From an uncultured Anaerolineae bacterium (lineage in GTDB: Bacteria; Chloroflexota; Anaerolineae; Aggregatilineales; Phototrophicaceae): DNA of 64,000 nt. A model generated the notes under the pieces. It was not told the DNA's origin. It saw only the letters and a program-made list of their open reading frames with translations, and did not search any database. The stretch spans positions 248,001 to 312,000 of the forward strand of contig CAKQCB010000002.1 in NCBI GenBank assembly GCA_934216615.1, in the 5' to 3' direction. Of this stretch, positions 26,910 through 35,149 are shown piece after piece. The position numbers and the translations under genes were made by a program. Each line of letters begins with the position of its first letter. Within the stretch, counting starts at the first letter, position 1.

Positions 26910-27069
26910 ATTCACAGCCCCTTCAAAAAATACGCATGAAACACCAATGGAAAGTCGATTTATAGTACCCTTCAACCCCCATATTTCAAATTTTCAATGG
27001 TGATAAAAAATTGTTGGAAATTTCGTCTTGAAATCTTTTGAAAGTAGAATACAATGATCCCCTGTGTTT

Positions 27070-27141
27070 GGCCCCGTAGCGCAGCGGTAGCGCAAGTGCC
27101 TTTTAAGCACCTGGTCGTAGGTTCGAATCCTACCGGGGTCA
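27070..27141 (+). tRNA. tRNA-Lys(TTT)
   Basis: A full cloverleaf can be drawn. Acceptor GGCCCCG pairs with CGGGGTC (27134-27140), the D stem is GCGC/GCGC, the anticodon stem GTGC/GCAC carries loop CTTTTAA with anticodon TTT, and the T arm is GTAGG TTCGAAT CCTAC. CCA is not encoded in full. The gene reads away from potB and is followed by a strong palindrome. Confidence 0.95.
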
Positions 27142-27156
27142 CAATTTAGGGTTTTA

Positions 27157-27190
27157 TCAAAATAGGTGACAATATTGTCACCTGTTTTGA
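27157..27190 (+). terminator. 34-bp palindrome after tRNA-Lys
   Basis: Two 17-base arms (27157-27173 and 27174-27190) are complementary with one mismatch; the core is AGGTGACAAT / ATTGTCACCT. The 3' arm ends in GTTTTGATTCTT, so it can act as terminator of the tRNA. A dyad of this quality could also be a protein-binding site. Confidence 0.7.
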
Positions 27191-27471
27191 TTCTTGCGAC
27201 GGTCTCCGAAGTTTCCTCACCATCGCTTACCTTGAAGCACCGCTCACCCATCCACCAAGGCGTGTTTGTGTCTCACAGCTACCGTCCGTGTGTCTAATCA
27301 ATAACCCGTATATATTTTTGCTTAGAAACAAGCGGCATCCAGCAGAAGCGACGTAGAGCTGAGGAATAAAACTGCCGTGTCGTGTACGTAAAAGCATACG
27401 CTGTCGCGCCTTATTTCCGTTCCTGCTATAATTAATTCTATTTTATATATTCACTACCTCAAAGATATCTT
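27191..27471 (+). other. Non-coding stretch before the kinase-AAA-TPR gene
   Basis: No gene or RNA is recognised. The last 50 bases are AT-rich (TATAATTAATTC near 27426) and probably hold the promoter of the following gene, which lacks a clear ribosome site. Confidence 0.4.
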
Positions 27472-30400
27472 ATGTCAATTAGCGAATATTTAGGGCCTTA
27501 CCATATTCTCGCTGAGGCAGGTAAAGGGGGGATGGCAACCGTTTATCGAGCACGCCAGATTAGCATTGAGCGTGATGTTGCCATCAAAGTGATTCTGAAA
27601 GGAATTGCTGGAGACAGTGATGCTGTCCAGCGCTTCCAACGGGAGGCCCGTTTAATTGCACGGCTAGAACATCCGCATATTTTACCGGTGTATGATTTTG
27701 ACGGTTCTCATGAACCGCCCTATATTGTCATGCGGTATCTGGATGGTGGCACCCTGAGAGATGTGATGGCGCAGGGATTGCTGCCGCATGACGAAGTGGC
27801 CTATCTGATGTGGCAGGTCTGTTCGGCGCTGGATTATGCGCACCGACAGGGGATTACGCACCGCGATGTGAAGCCAAGCAATATTCTGATTGACCGTGAA
27901 GGTAACGCTTTTGTCACCGATTTCGGGATTGCCCGCCTCTCAGCAGGGGAAGGTAAAAAACGCATTACCGGAACGGGCATGATCATCGGCACACCAGATT
28001 ATATGTCCCCAGAACAGGCACAGGGCAGTGCGGAGGTAGATCATCACAGCGACATTTATGCGCTAGGGGTGATGCTCTTTGAGATGTTGACCGGGGAACT
28101 GCCTTTTCAAGCAGAATCACCGTTACAAGTGCTGCTGATGCATATGAGTGAGCCAGTCCCTTCGCTTCTTGAAAAAAACTCTGATTTACCCGTCGCGCTG
28201 GATGAGGTTATTCAACAGGCGATGGCAAAAGACCGTAACAGCCGTTTTCGCAGCGCGACTGAGATGAGTACGGCGCTGACCACCGCCCTCGGGGGAACGG
28301 TAACAGCCAGCGCAACTCACCTTCGGGCAGCGGCGGAGACAAGTGTAACCCTGCGGTTGGGCAAAAATACGGTTGAAGACATTCAACCGACACCTTCTGC
28401 TCAGAATAAAACGGTCGTCGCCCTGAATGTCAGTGTGACCGCTTACAGCGAACTAGTCGCGGAAGCTATGAATGCGGAAGCAGCACAGCGGGCGATAATG
28501 TCCTTCTGGACGGCTGCCACTCAGGTGCTAAACGAACACAGCGGCGTGATTTTCATGCGTACTGACCACGAGATGCTGGCACTGTGGGGCAGTGCATCCG
28601 CCCGTGAAGACGACAGTGAACAGGCGATTCGCGCTGCTCTAAAACTGCAAACCACCCTGCGGCAACTCAGTGCCGTACCGCTGGAAGCCGACGAACCGCT
28701 CCCCCTCAATATCGGCATTCATCGCGGACTGGCGCTACTGACCTCCAGCGACAAAACCAACACGTCGTCCGTCAGCGGTGTGACTATCAGTTTGACCAAC
28801 CGCCTCATGCAGAATGCTGAAGGCCTCATCCTGATTACTCATGAAATTTTCCGTCAGGTGCTCGGCGTGTTTGACATGCAACCGGGGGAAGCCCTGAAAG
28901 TCCGTGGACGGGCTGAAAAGGTCATGACCTATCAGGTAGAACGCGCCAAGCCGCGTGCGTTTCGCATTATGCCCCATGGGGTTGAAGGGATCGAAACCCA
29001 ATTGATTGGGCGCGATGCCGAATTCAAACAGTTGCAAAAAGCATTTCTCATCGCTGTGGAGGACGGCGAAACGCAGGTGATGACGTTGGTGGGAGATGCA
29101 GGGGTGGGCAAATCCCGCTTACTCTACGAATTTGACAAATGGAGTGAACTGCGCCCGGAACAATATTTTATCTTCAGTGGGAGGGCAACCCCGGCGATGA
29201 CCCAACGCCCTTATGCCCTCATCCGTGATGTCTTGTCCTTTCGTTTTGAGGTACAGGACGATGACCCACTGGCTGTCGCCCTAAGTAAATTTGAAGCCGG
29301 TGTCGCGGGACTGGTAGGTAAAAATGACGAAATGGCACACTTTATCGCTTATCTGTGTGGGGTAGATGTCTCCACTAGCACATGGATTAAAAACATCCTG
29401 AGCGATGCACAGGAAACCAACCGTCGCGCTCGGCACGCCCTGATCCAGTTTATCAATACGCTGACCAAACACGGAACCGTCGTCATCGAACTTGAAGACA
29501 TTCATTATGCTGATGATGCGTCGCTTGACCTGCTGAACGATGTGTTTATCGCTGATGATGCCCGACACCTGCTGGTACTGGGTAGCACCCGCGCCTCGCT
29601 CTATGGCCGCCGCCTAACGTGGGGCAGCGGCCAGCGCTTTCATACTCGGCTCGATCTGAAACCGTTGGACAAACGTGACAGCCATGACCTGCTGCTGAAT
29701 ATTCTGCAAAAAGTGGCGGACGTGCCGAAAGACCTGCGTGATAAGCTGGTCGAACGCGCAGAAGGGAATCCGCTCTATCTAGAAGAATTAGTCAAAATGC
29801 TGCTGGATGACCATGTGATCCTCAAAGAGAGTGATGACGTCTGGCGTATTGAAACCAGCCGCCTCGATAATCTCCATGTGCCATCAACTCTGGCAGGCTT
29901 GATGGAAGCGCGTTTTGATACCCTGCTGTACCCAGAAAAAATCACCCTCCAGCGTGCCAGCGTAATCGGGCGAATTTTTTACGATACGGCCCTACAGTCG
30001 ATTGATAACACCGACGACACCCATCTAAATAATTTGGCGACAATTCTGGCAAAACTGGTGGAACGTGAGTTTATTTACCGACGGGAAACATCGGCGTTTG
30101 CTGACAGCACCGAATATCTCTTCGCCAGTGCTATGCTGCGCGATATGCTGTATGAACGCCTGCTGGAACGCCAGCGACAGGTCTATCACAGGGGGGCGGC
30201 GGAGTGGCTGGCAGGGTTGGAACGTGCCGACGATTATCTGCCGCTGATCGCTGAACATTATGAAAAAGCCGGGGATACAGCGCAGGCGGTAGCATTTTTG
30301 CAGCGTGCAGGGGCAACGGCATCCCAACGTGGCGCTTATCGGGAAGCCGTCGTTTTCTTCCAGCGGGCGCTGGATCTGCTGCCTGAGACAACGCCTGAGG

Positions 30401-31413
30401 TGAAGCTGTCTCGGCTCTTAGGTTTAGGGGATGCTTATAACTGGCTGGGGGATATCGAGACTGCCCGCGCCAGCCTGACCGAAGCGTTGACTCTGGCTCG
30501 CGCCAGCCACAGCACCGAAGATATTGTCAATGCGCTGTATCAACTCAGCCTGACCGAAACGACCTACGGCGGCTATGCCACCGCCCAAACGTATCTCAGT
30601 GAGGCGCTGCCGCTGGCACGGGCGGGTTCAAATCAGTCACTGCTTGCCCGTGTGCTGTACGGGCTGGCGAATGTGAATTTTCGCACAGGGAATCACGCAG
30701 AATCGGAAGCTTTTGCGCATGAATGTATTGCGCTGTGTCAGGCGATTGGCGATGATGTCCTGCAAATCTATGCCCTCAGCCGATTGGCAACTGCGCTTTT
30801 CAGTGATATCAATCGAATCCCTGAAGCTGAAACGTATTTGCACAAAGCGCTGGAACTGGCGCGCCGCATCGGACATGGAGATGGTCAGCAGATTGCCCTG
30901 GGCAACCTGGGGTTGGGTGCCGCCATCCGGGAAGATTGGGCAGCGGGGATATCCTACACAGAATCGGCGCTGGTCTTGGCGCGCGAGCAGGGTAATTTAT
31001 ATGGTATTTCAATTGCTGCCAACAATCTAGCGGAATTCTACTTGGCGGCTGGCGAGAACAGTGACAAAGCAGCCCCTTATTTGCTGGAAGCGTTGATTGC
31101 TGCAAAAAAAACCACGGCCCTAGCTATCATACTCTTCGCAGTTGACAGCTGTGGTCGGTGGAAAGTGATGAGAAAAGATCCTAAAGCGGGATTAAAACTC
31201 ATGGGTCTAGCGTATTATCATACTGCGTTTACCGGCGATAGCATTGATGATACACAGCGATGGCTCAGAGCCAACCGTGCTGAGATTCCGTTCAACGATG
31301 GTGAGATGGAAGCAGCGATGAAGACGGGCAAAGCCCTTGATTTAGAAACAGTTGTTGAGGAACTGTTGAAAGAATTACAGGATTCTACGGATAACTCGGC
31401 TGGAACTGACTAA
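27472..31413 (+). CDS. Ser/Thr protein kinase fused to cyclase-like, AAA-type ATPase and TPR domains
   Basis: A 1313-residue signalling protein. Residues 1-275 are a Hanks-type kinase with the glycine loop AGKGGMATVY, catalytic lysine K39, HRD at 130-132, DFG at 150-152 and APE-like SPEQA, so it should be active. Residues about 313-480 resemble a class III nucleotide cyclase domain (GIHRGLAL, KVRGRAEKVMTYQV) but the usual metal aspartate region reads LNVSVTAYS, so cyclase activity is doubtful. A P-loop ATPase follows with Walker A GDAGVGKS at 541-548 and the LEDIHYADDASLDLL Walker B region. The last 400 residues are TPR-like helices. No membrane segment is seen. It could be a regulator or a STAND-like sensor. 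Confidence 0.88.
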   Translation: MSISEYLGPYHILAEAGKGGMATVYRARQISIERDVAIKVILKGIAGDSDAVQRFQREARLIARLEHPHILPVYDFDGSHEPPYIVMRYLDGGTLRDVMAQGLLPHDEVAYLMWQVCSALDYAHRQGITHRDVKPSNILIDREGNAFVTDFGIARLSAGEGKKRITGTGMIIGTPDYMSPEQAQGSAEVDHHSDIYALGVMLFEMLTGELPFQAESPLQVLLMHMSEPVPSLLEKNSDLPVALDEVIQQAMAKDRNSRFRSATEMSTALTTALGGTVTASATHLRAAAETSVTLRLGKNTVEDIQPTPSAQNKTVVALNVSVTAYSELVAEAMNAEAAQRAIMSFWTAATQVLNEHSGVIFMRTDHEMLALWGSASAREDDSEQAIRAALKLQTTLRQLSAVPLEADEPLPLNIGIHRGLALLTSSDKTNTSSVSGVTISLTNRLMQNAEGLILITHEIFRQVLGVFDMQPGEALKVRGRAEKVMTYQVERAKPRAFRIMPHGVEGIETQLIGRDAEFKQLQKAFLIAVEDGETQVMTLVGDAGVGKSRLLYEFDKWSELRPEQYFIFSGRATPAMTQRPYALIRDVLSFRFEVQDDDPLAVALSKFEAGVAGLVGKNDEMAHFIAYLCGVDVSTSTWIKNILSDAQETNRRARHALIQFINTLTKHGTVVIELEDIHYADDASLDLLNDVFIADDARHLLVLGSTRASLYGRRLTWGSGQRFHTRLDLKPLDKRDSHDLLLNILQKVADVPKDLRDKLVERAEGNPLYLEELVKMLLDDHVILKESDDVWRIETSRLDNLHVPSTLAGLMEARFDTLLYPEKITLQRASVIGRIFYDTALQSIDNTDDTHLNNLATILAKLVEREFIYRRETSAFADSTEYLFASAMLRDMLYERLLERQRQVYHRGAAEWLAGLERADDYLPLIAEHYEKAGDTAQAVAFLQRAGATASQRGAYREAVVFFQRALDLLPETTPEVKLSRLLGLGDAYNWLGDIETARASLTEALTLARASHSTEDIVNALYQLSLTETTYGGYATAQTYLSEALPLARAGSNQSLLARVLYGLANVNFRTGNHAESEAFAHECIALCQAIGDDVLQIYALSRLATALFSDINRIPEAETYLHKALELARRIGHGDGQQIALGNLGLGAAIREDWAAGISYTESALVLAREQGNLYGISIAANNLAEFYLAAGENSDKAAPYLLEALIAAKKTTALAIILFAVDSCGRWKVMRKDPKAGLKLMGLAYYHTAFTGDSIDDTQRWLRANRAEIPFNDGEMEAAMKTGKALDLETVVEELLKELQDSTDNSAGTD

Positions 31414-31497
31414 GCTCACTCCTTAATGTATGAATTGCCCATATTTTATCAATGGGGTTCAGCTTTTTAATTCCTTATAGAAAACTAAATTATTTGA

Positions 31498-31705
31498 GCT
31501 GCGCTCATCACCGTGCAGGCAGGCGATATTCTCCATGTGTCGCGCCCTTTCCGAAGGACAAATTCCCTACCGCAAGGTCGGCAAACATCGTCGTGTACGC
31601 ATGGAAGATGTCATGAATTACAAACGGGCTATCGACCAGCAGCGCGAAGCGATACTTGACCAGTTGGTGGCGGACGCTCAGGAACAGGACATGGGGTACG
31701 AGTAG
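31498..31705 (+). pseudogene. Broken excisionase/HTH-type antitoxin
   Basis: Two frames together encode one small DNA-binding protein of the kind that pairs with PIN toxins. The first part (from about 31507) reads TVQAGDILHVSRP, the start of the HTH; the second, in another frame (31535-31705), reads SEGQIPYRKVGKHRRVRMEDV, then ends with AQEQDMGYE. The middle of the HTH is missing, so a small deletion with frameshift broke the gene. The expected toxin gene directly after it is also absent. It is a relic of a toxin-antitoxin pair inside the putative island. Confidence 0.7.
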
Positions 31706-31795
31706 GATGAGTCATGTCTCACCGCGCCGTTTAGATATATTCAACTATAATGAAAATAGATTTACTTGGGCGCACCCTGCAAAAATGGAATAATT

Positions 31796-34102
31796 ATGAC
31801 TGCAACAAAAGCTACTATGAGCCTATGGAATCGTTTTGCCGATTTTGACAACTTTCTTTTGGCGTGGCAACGCATTGCCAACGTAAGTAGCCGAATGATT
31901 AGCGATGATCTGGGTTCTGAAATTTTCGCATTTAATCTCCATGAAAATCTTCATGATTTGGTTGCCAGAGTAAATAGTGAGGATGGAGTTTATCAACCAC
32001 AGCCCGACAACAAAGTCTATGTTCCCAAACCATCAACGACCATGCGTACCATGTCCATACTTTCTACGCCCGATCTTGTTATATATCAGGCAATGGTAAA
32101 TGTTATTGCTGACACATCACATCCTCGGTTAGTTACTCATGAAAACCAACATGTATGGGGTAACCTCTATGCAGGAAATGGTAGTTTATGGATGCTTCGA
32201 CCATGGAAACGGCAATACAACAATTTCGTGGATCAAATAGTCAAAATGTATAAAGCTAGCAATTCGTGGATTGCATCTACTGATATTGTTTCTTTTTACG
32301 ATACGGTTGATCATCATACCCTTTTACAATTTGTGGATAAATACTGTGGGCAAGATAGTCGGTTTTTAGAATTACTAAAATCTTGCCTTAGCAAATGGGC
32401 ATCGCATAGTAACGATACCTCAATGAGCCGGGGTATTCCGCAAGGAAGTAATGCTTCTGACTATCTCGCAAATCTTTATCTTTACGAAATCGACCAGCGC
32501 ATGATCGTAAAAGGTCATCAGTATGTGCGGTATGTAGATGATATACGTATTCTTGGTAAGGATAAGTCAACGGTGCAGCGTGGGTTGATCGAGTTTGATC
32601 TTGAACTTAAAAAGTACGGATTAGTGGCGCAAGTTGGCAAAACCAGTGTTCATCAGATTGAGGATATTGAAAAGGAAATTACACGTCTTAAATTCTGGGT
32701 GACTGATCCATCAAATGAATCCACCCATGAGGATGAAGTTTCTATTCCGCGCAGTGAACAGGCTTCTTCGGTCAGAGATTTTATCAACAACTCGCAAAAT
32801 GTAACCGATGAGGATTTCTTGGAAGACGAAGAAACCGATACTTCCTCACAAGAACGCCCCTCGGTGGACGATAATACATCAGCCCAGAGTGTTCAAAATC
32901 AACTATATGAGCAGTTCCTTGATGCATATGAAAACCTTGATGATCCTGAAAAGGGGAAAGAGGCGAACACGAAAATCACTTATTGTCTCAATCGGCTTTT
33001 TAGACGTGATGATTTACGAGAGAAGACACTCAATTTGTTGGTGAAAATACCCTGGAGATCTGAAGCTGTTACAAAGTACCTCACTCTGTTCAAACGTGAT
33101 CCGATAATCATGTCTGGTTTGACTGACTTTATTAGAAATCATGATGTTTACTATTGGCATCGGGCAAATGCTCTCGAAGCTTTAGCTCAAGTATCTGCGC
33201 CTCAATATATTGCTTTAATCTGCCGTGAATGGATTGCCGATGAGCAACAAGCGTGGTATTGCAAAATAGTTGCAACTCGACTTTTAGCCAAAGTTGCTGG
33301 ACAGCATTCGTTTTTTGTTGAGAGCTTACGTCGAGAACAATTGAAGAATATGGAGCAGGGCATTGTTTTGAGGCAACAACTCGCGTTTGCCGCTTTTTCT
33401 ACAGCCCGTTCGGAGAAGAAGCACAAAGCACTTTTTGACATTATCTTGAGATCAGATGAAAGTACACAGCTTCGCCGACTTGCGATTTATTTGCTACAGC
33501 AACCGGGGTGTAAAGTATCGTGGGATGCTATATCAGTAAATCACACAGTTTTAGGAGAATATGGTGATTTAATTGAGACATTGGGTATTTCCCCTGATGT
33601 TCCACGTCCCTGCTATATCCTGCAATCGGTTGGACAACTTTTTGATGTTAGCTTGCCGGTTAGTGATCTAAGACAATATTATGGAAGCCACTACGATCAA
33701 GCCTCGAAAAGCCTGCGTGAGTCTGTAAAGTATTTTTATTCATCTAACAACGATTTTGTCCGCAATTCCCATCAGTTTGCACATCTGACTTTGATTGCAT
33801 TTCATCAATGGGTTTTTCCGGGTTCAGATGATCCAACCGCGATGAATTACAGCAATTTGTATAGTAAAAGTGATTTCAAAACAAAAACACCTGTAGGAAA
33901 TGCAACTTGGGAACGTTTAGGGAAATTTCGAAACAGAGTTGACCATCCAATCGATCGTTCAACAAGACTCCATTCCATGAGTATCACGTATCAAGAAACT
34001 GACCTTCTCAAAAAAGAGCTAAGAACAGCATTGCAGGAACTGTATGAAGCATGGATTTCTGCCCCTGCACCAGCAAAATCTACCTCTGTATCCACAACTT
34101 AG
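31796..34102 (+). CDS. Reverse transcriptase with C-terminal HEPN-type motif (AbiA-like)
   Basis: A 768-residue protein. The N-terminal third is a reverse transcriptase: motif A STDIVSFYD with D163, motif B SRGIPQGSNASDYLANL (213 onward) and motif C YVRYVDD with YVDD at 246-249. Residues about 280-380 are acidic and low-complexity. Residues about 390-600 are helical, solenoid-like. Near the end FRNRVDHP carries R712-x4-H717, the RNxxxH signature of HEPN ribonucleases. An RT followed by helical repeats and HEPN is the layout of the phage-abortive AbiA protein. No adjacent retron-like structured RNA was seen. ATG 31796 has GGA upstream; a TTG ten codons earlier is less likely. AT-rich compared with neighbours. 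Confidence 0.82.
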   Translation: MTATKATMSLWNRFADFDNFLLAWQRIANVSSRMISDDLGSEIFAFNLHENLHDLVARVNSEDGVYQPQPDNKVYVPKPSTTMRTMSILSTPDLVIYQAMVNVIADTSHPRLVTHENQHVWGNLYAGNGSLWMLRPWKRQYNNFVDQIVKMYKASNSWIASTDIVSFYDTVDHHTLLQFVDKYCGQDSRFLELLKSCLSKWASHSNDTSMSRGIPQGSNASDYLANLYLYEIDQRMIVKGHQYVRYVDDIRILGKDKSTVQRGLIEFDLELKKYGLVAQVGKTSVHQIEDIEKEITRLKFWVTDPSNESTHEDEVSIPRSEQASSVRDFINNSQNVTDEDFLEDEETDTSSQERPSVDDNTSAQSVQNQLYEQFLDAYENLDDPEKGKEANTKITYCLNRLFRRDDLREKTLNLLVKIPWRSEAVTKYLTLFKRDPIIMSGLTDFIRNHDVYYWHRANALEALAQVSAPQYIALICREWIADEQQAWYCKIVATRLLAKVAGQHSFFVESLRREQLKNMEQGIVLRQQLAFAAFSTARSEKKHKALFDIILRSDESTQLRRLAIYLLQQPGCKVSWDAISVNHTVLGEYGDLIETLGISPDVPRPCYILQSVGQLFDVSLPVSDLRQYYGSHYDQASKSLRESVKYFYSSNNDFVRNSHQFAHLTLIAFHQWVFPGSDDPTAMNYSNLYSKSDFKTKTPVGNATWERLGKFRNRVDHPIDRSTRLHSMSITYQETDLLKKELRTALQELYEAWISAPAPAKSTSVSTT

Positions 34103-34247
34103 ATTTGAATTCTGGTCAGCACGCGATTTGATGATGGTTCTCGAATCGATGCCCGAAGATTTACCCAACGCCGACAGCATCAAGAAGCTGGAGCATGCAG
34201 AGAAAAAGCGTCTGGCTGCGCCAACATCAAAATCAAAGAAAGACTAA
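34101..34247 (+). pseudogene. DinD-like remnant
   Basis: The frame reads RFEFWSARDLM, similar to the start of DinD/BRO-type proteins, then at once MPEDLPNADSIKKLEHAEKK, similar to DinD C-termini. The roughly 200 residues normally between these parts are missing. It overlaps the end of the RT gene by two bases and has no good start. Best read as an internally deleted DinD-like gene, though similarity is judged by eye on short segments. Confidence 0.45.
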
Positions 34248-34258
34248 GAGATAGCCCA

Positions 34259-34774
34259 ATGATTTTTAGCAAGGATCGTGATCCAAGGTTGATTACCGTG
34301 CGTCGCGGCGGGACGTTACAGGGTGCCGAGCATCGTCTGCTTGCGGTCTGGGCGGCTGATTGTGCCGAGCATGTACTGCATTTCTTCGAGCAAGCACAAC
34401 CCCATGATGATCGACCACACCGGGCGATTGAGCAGATACACGCTTGGGTGCGTGGCGAAATCACAATGATGCAAGCTCGTACCGCTGCCGGACACGCTAT
34501 GGGCGCGGCAAGAGCTTTGAGTGGCGCAGCCCGAGAAGCAGCTTATGCCGCTGGACAGGCCGCGGCAGTGGCACATGTGGCAGCCCATGAGCTAGGCGCG
34601 GCTGCTTACGCGATCAGGGCGGCACGTGCGGCATCTTCTGAAGATGCGCGTATGGAGGCGGGACGTATAGAGTGCCAGTGGCAACGAGAACAACTCCCCA
34701 ACGCAATTCGGGAACTCGTGCTTGATGACCAGCGGTTACGGAATGCGTATTGCTGGTTTGTATTTGACTGCTGA
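34259..34774 (+). CDS. Putative immunity protein, Imm5-like
   Basis: A 171-residue alanine-rich helical protein. The opening DPRLITVRRGGTL and the following HRLLAVWAADCAEHVLHFFE stretch match the Imm5-like putative immunity family, as do the Ala/His-rich helices (AYAAGQAAAVAHVAAHELGAAAYA) and the DPR-like C-terminal charged end. Family members are thought to protect against polymorphic toxins, but no toxin gene is beside it. It begins 11 bases after the DinD-like remnant. Could be a selfish orphan immunity gene in the island. Confidence 0.7.
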   Translation: MIFSKDRDPRLITVRRGGTLQGAEHRLLAVWAADCAEHVLHFFEQAQPHDDRPHRAIEQIHAWVRGEITMMQARTAAGHAMGAARALSGAAREAAYAAGQAAAVAHVAAHELGAAAYAIRAARAASSEDARMEAGRIECQWQREQLPNAIRELVLDDQRLRNAYCWFVFDC

Positions 34775-34816
34775 ACTGCCGATAGCATCATTTCTCTTGC
34801 CCCAGTGTTCAACCTG

Positions 34817-35074
34817 ATGAAAGAGGATAAACTCCTCGCCATTCTTGAGGCATGCCGAGCAAGTCATGAAATGTTTTGGGTCATGTGCTTTAGCGAGGTT
34901 GAACCTTTATACAGAGCATATAGTGAAACAAGAGAGGTAGATGAACTTAACCGCATCGAGGATGAATTATTGAAACTAGGGCTGTTACTAATCGATGTGA
35001 AGAACAACATAGAGATCAAGTATTTCACGTTGTTTGTGGAAGGGGATACCGCTATACAGAGCCACCCTATTTAG
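34817..35074 (+). CDS. Hypothetical protein
   Basis: An 85-residue acidic protein, mainly helical, of no recognised family (starts MKEDKLLAILEACRASHEM). The ATG at 34817 is used; a GTG four codons upstream is possible. It lies in the island after the Imm5-like gene, 43 bases downstream. Coding status rests only on an open frame with protein-like composition. Confidence 0.4.
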   Translation: MKEDKLLAILEACRASHEMFWVMCFSEVEPLYRAYSETREVDELNRIEDELLKLGLLLIDVKNNIEIKYFTLFVEGDTAIQSHPI

Positions 35075-35149
35075 ATGAGCAACTCAATGTATTCAGGATT
35101 GTAACCTTCACCACCTTTATGACGTATAACCGAATCAAGTAGAAAAAAT

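Noticed and set aside
26994..27251. Open frame on the minus strand across tRNA-Lys
   Set aside because: Its translation (RIRTYDQVLKRH) is the classic antisense reading of a tRNA gene; no real protein is expected.
31414..31795. Retron-like msr/msd RNA upstream of the reverse transcriptase
   Set aside because: I looked for inverted repeats and a conserved structured stretch; the gap is mostly occupied by the broken antitoxin and no such structure is seen.
34180..34588. Minus-strand frames over the Imm5-like gene
   Set aside because: The plus-strand product has family-typical motifs; the others are shadows.
27100..35149. Attachment-site direct repeat matching the tRNA-Lys 3' end
   Set aside because: I found no second copy of TTCGAATCCTACC within the supposed island; an older or diverged repeat cannot be excluded, but it is not supported.
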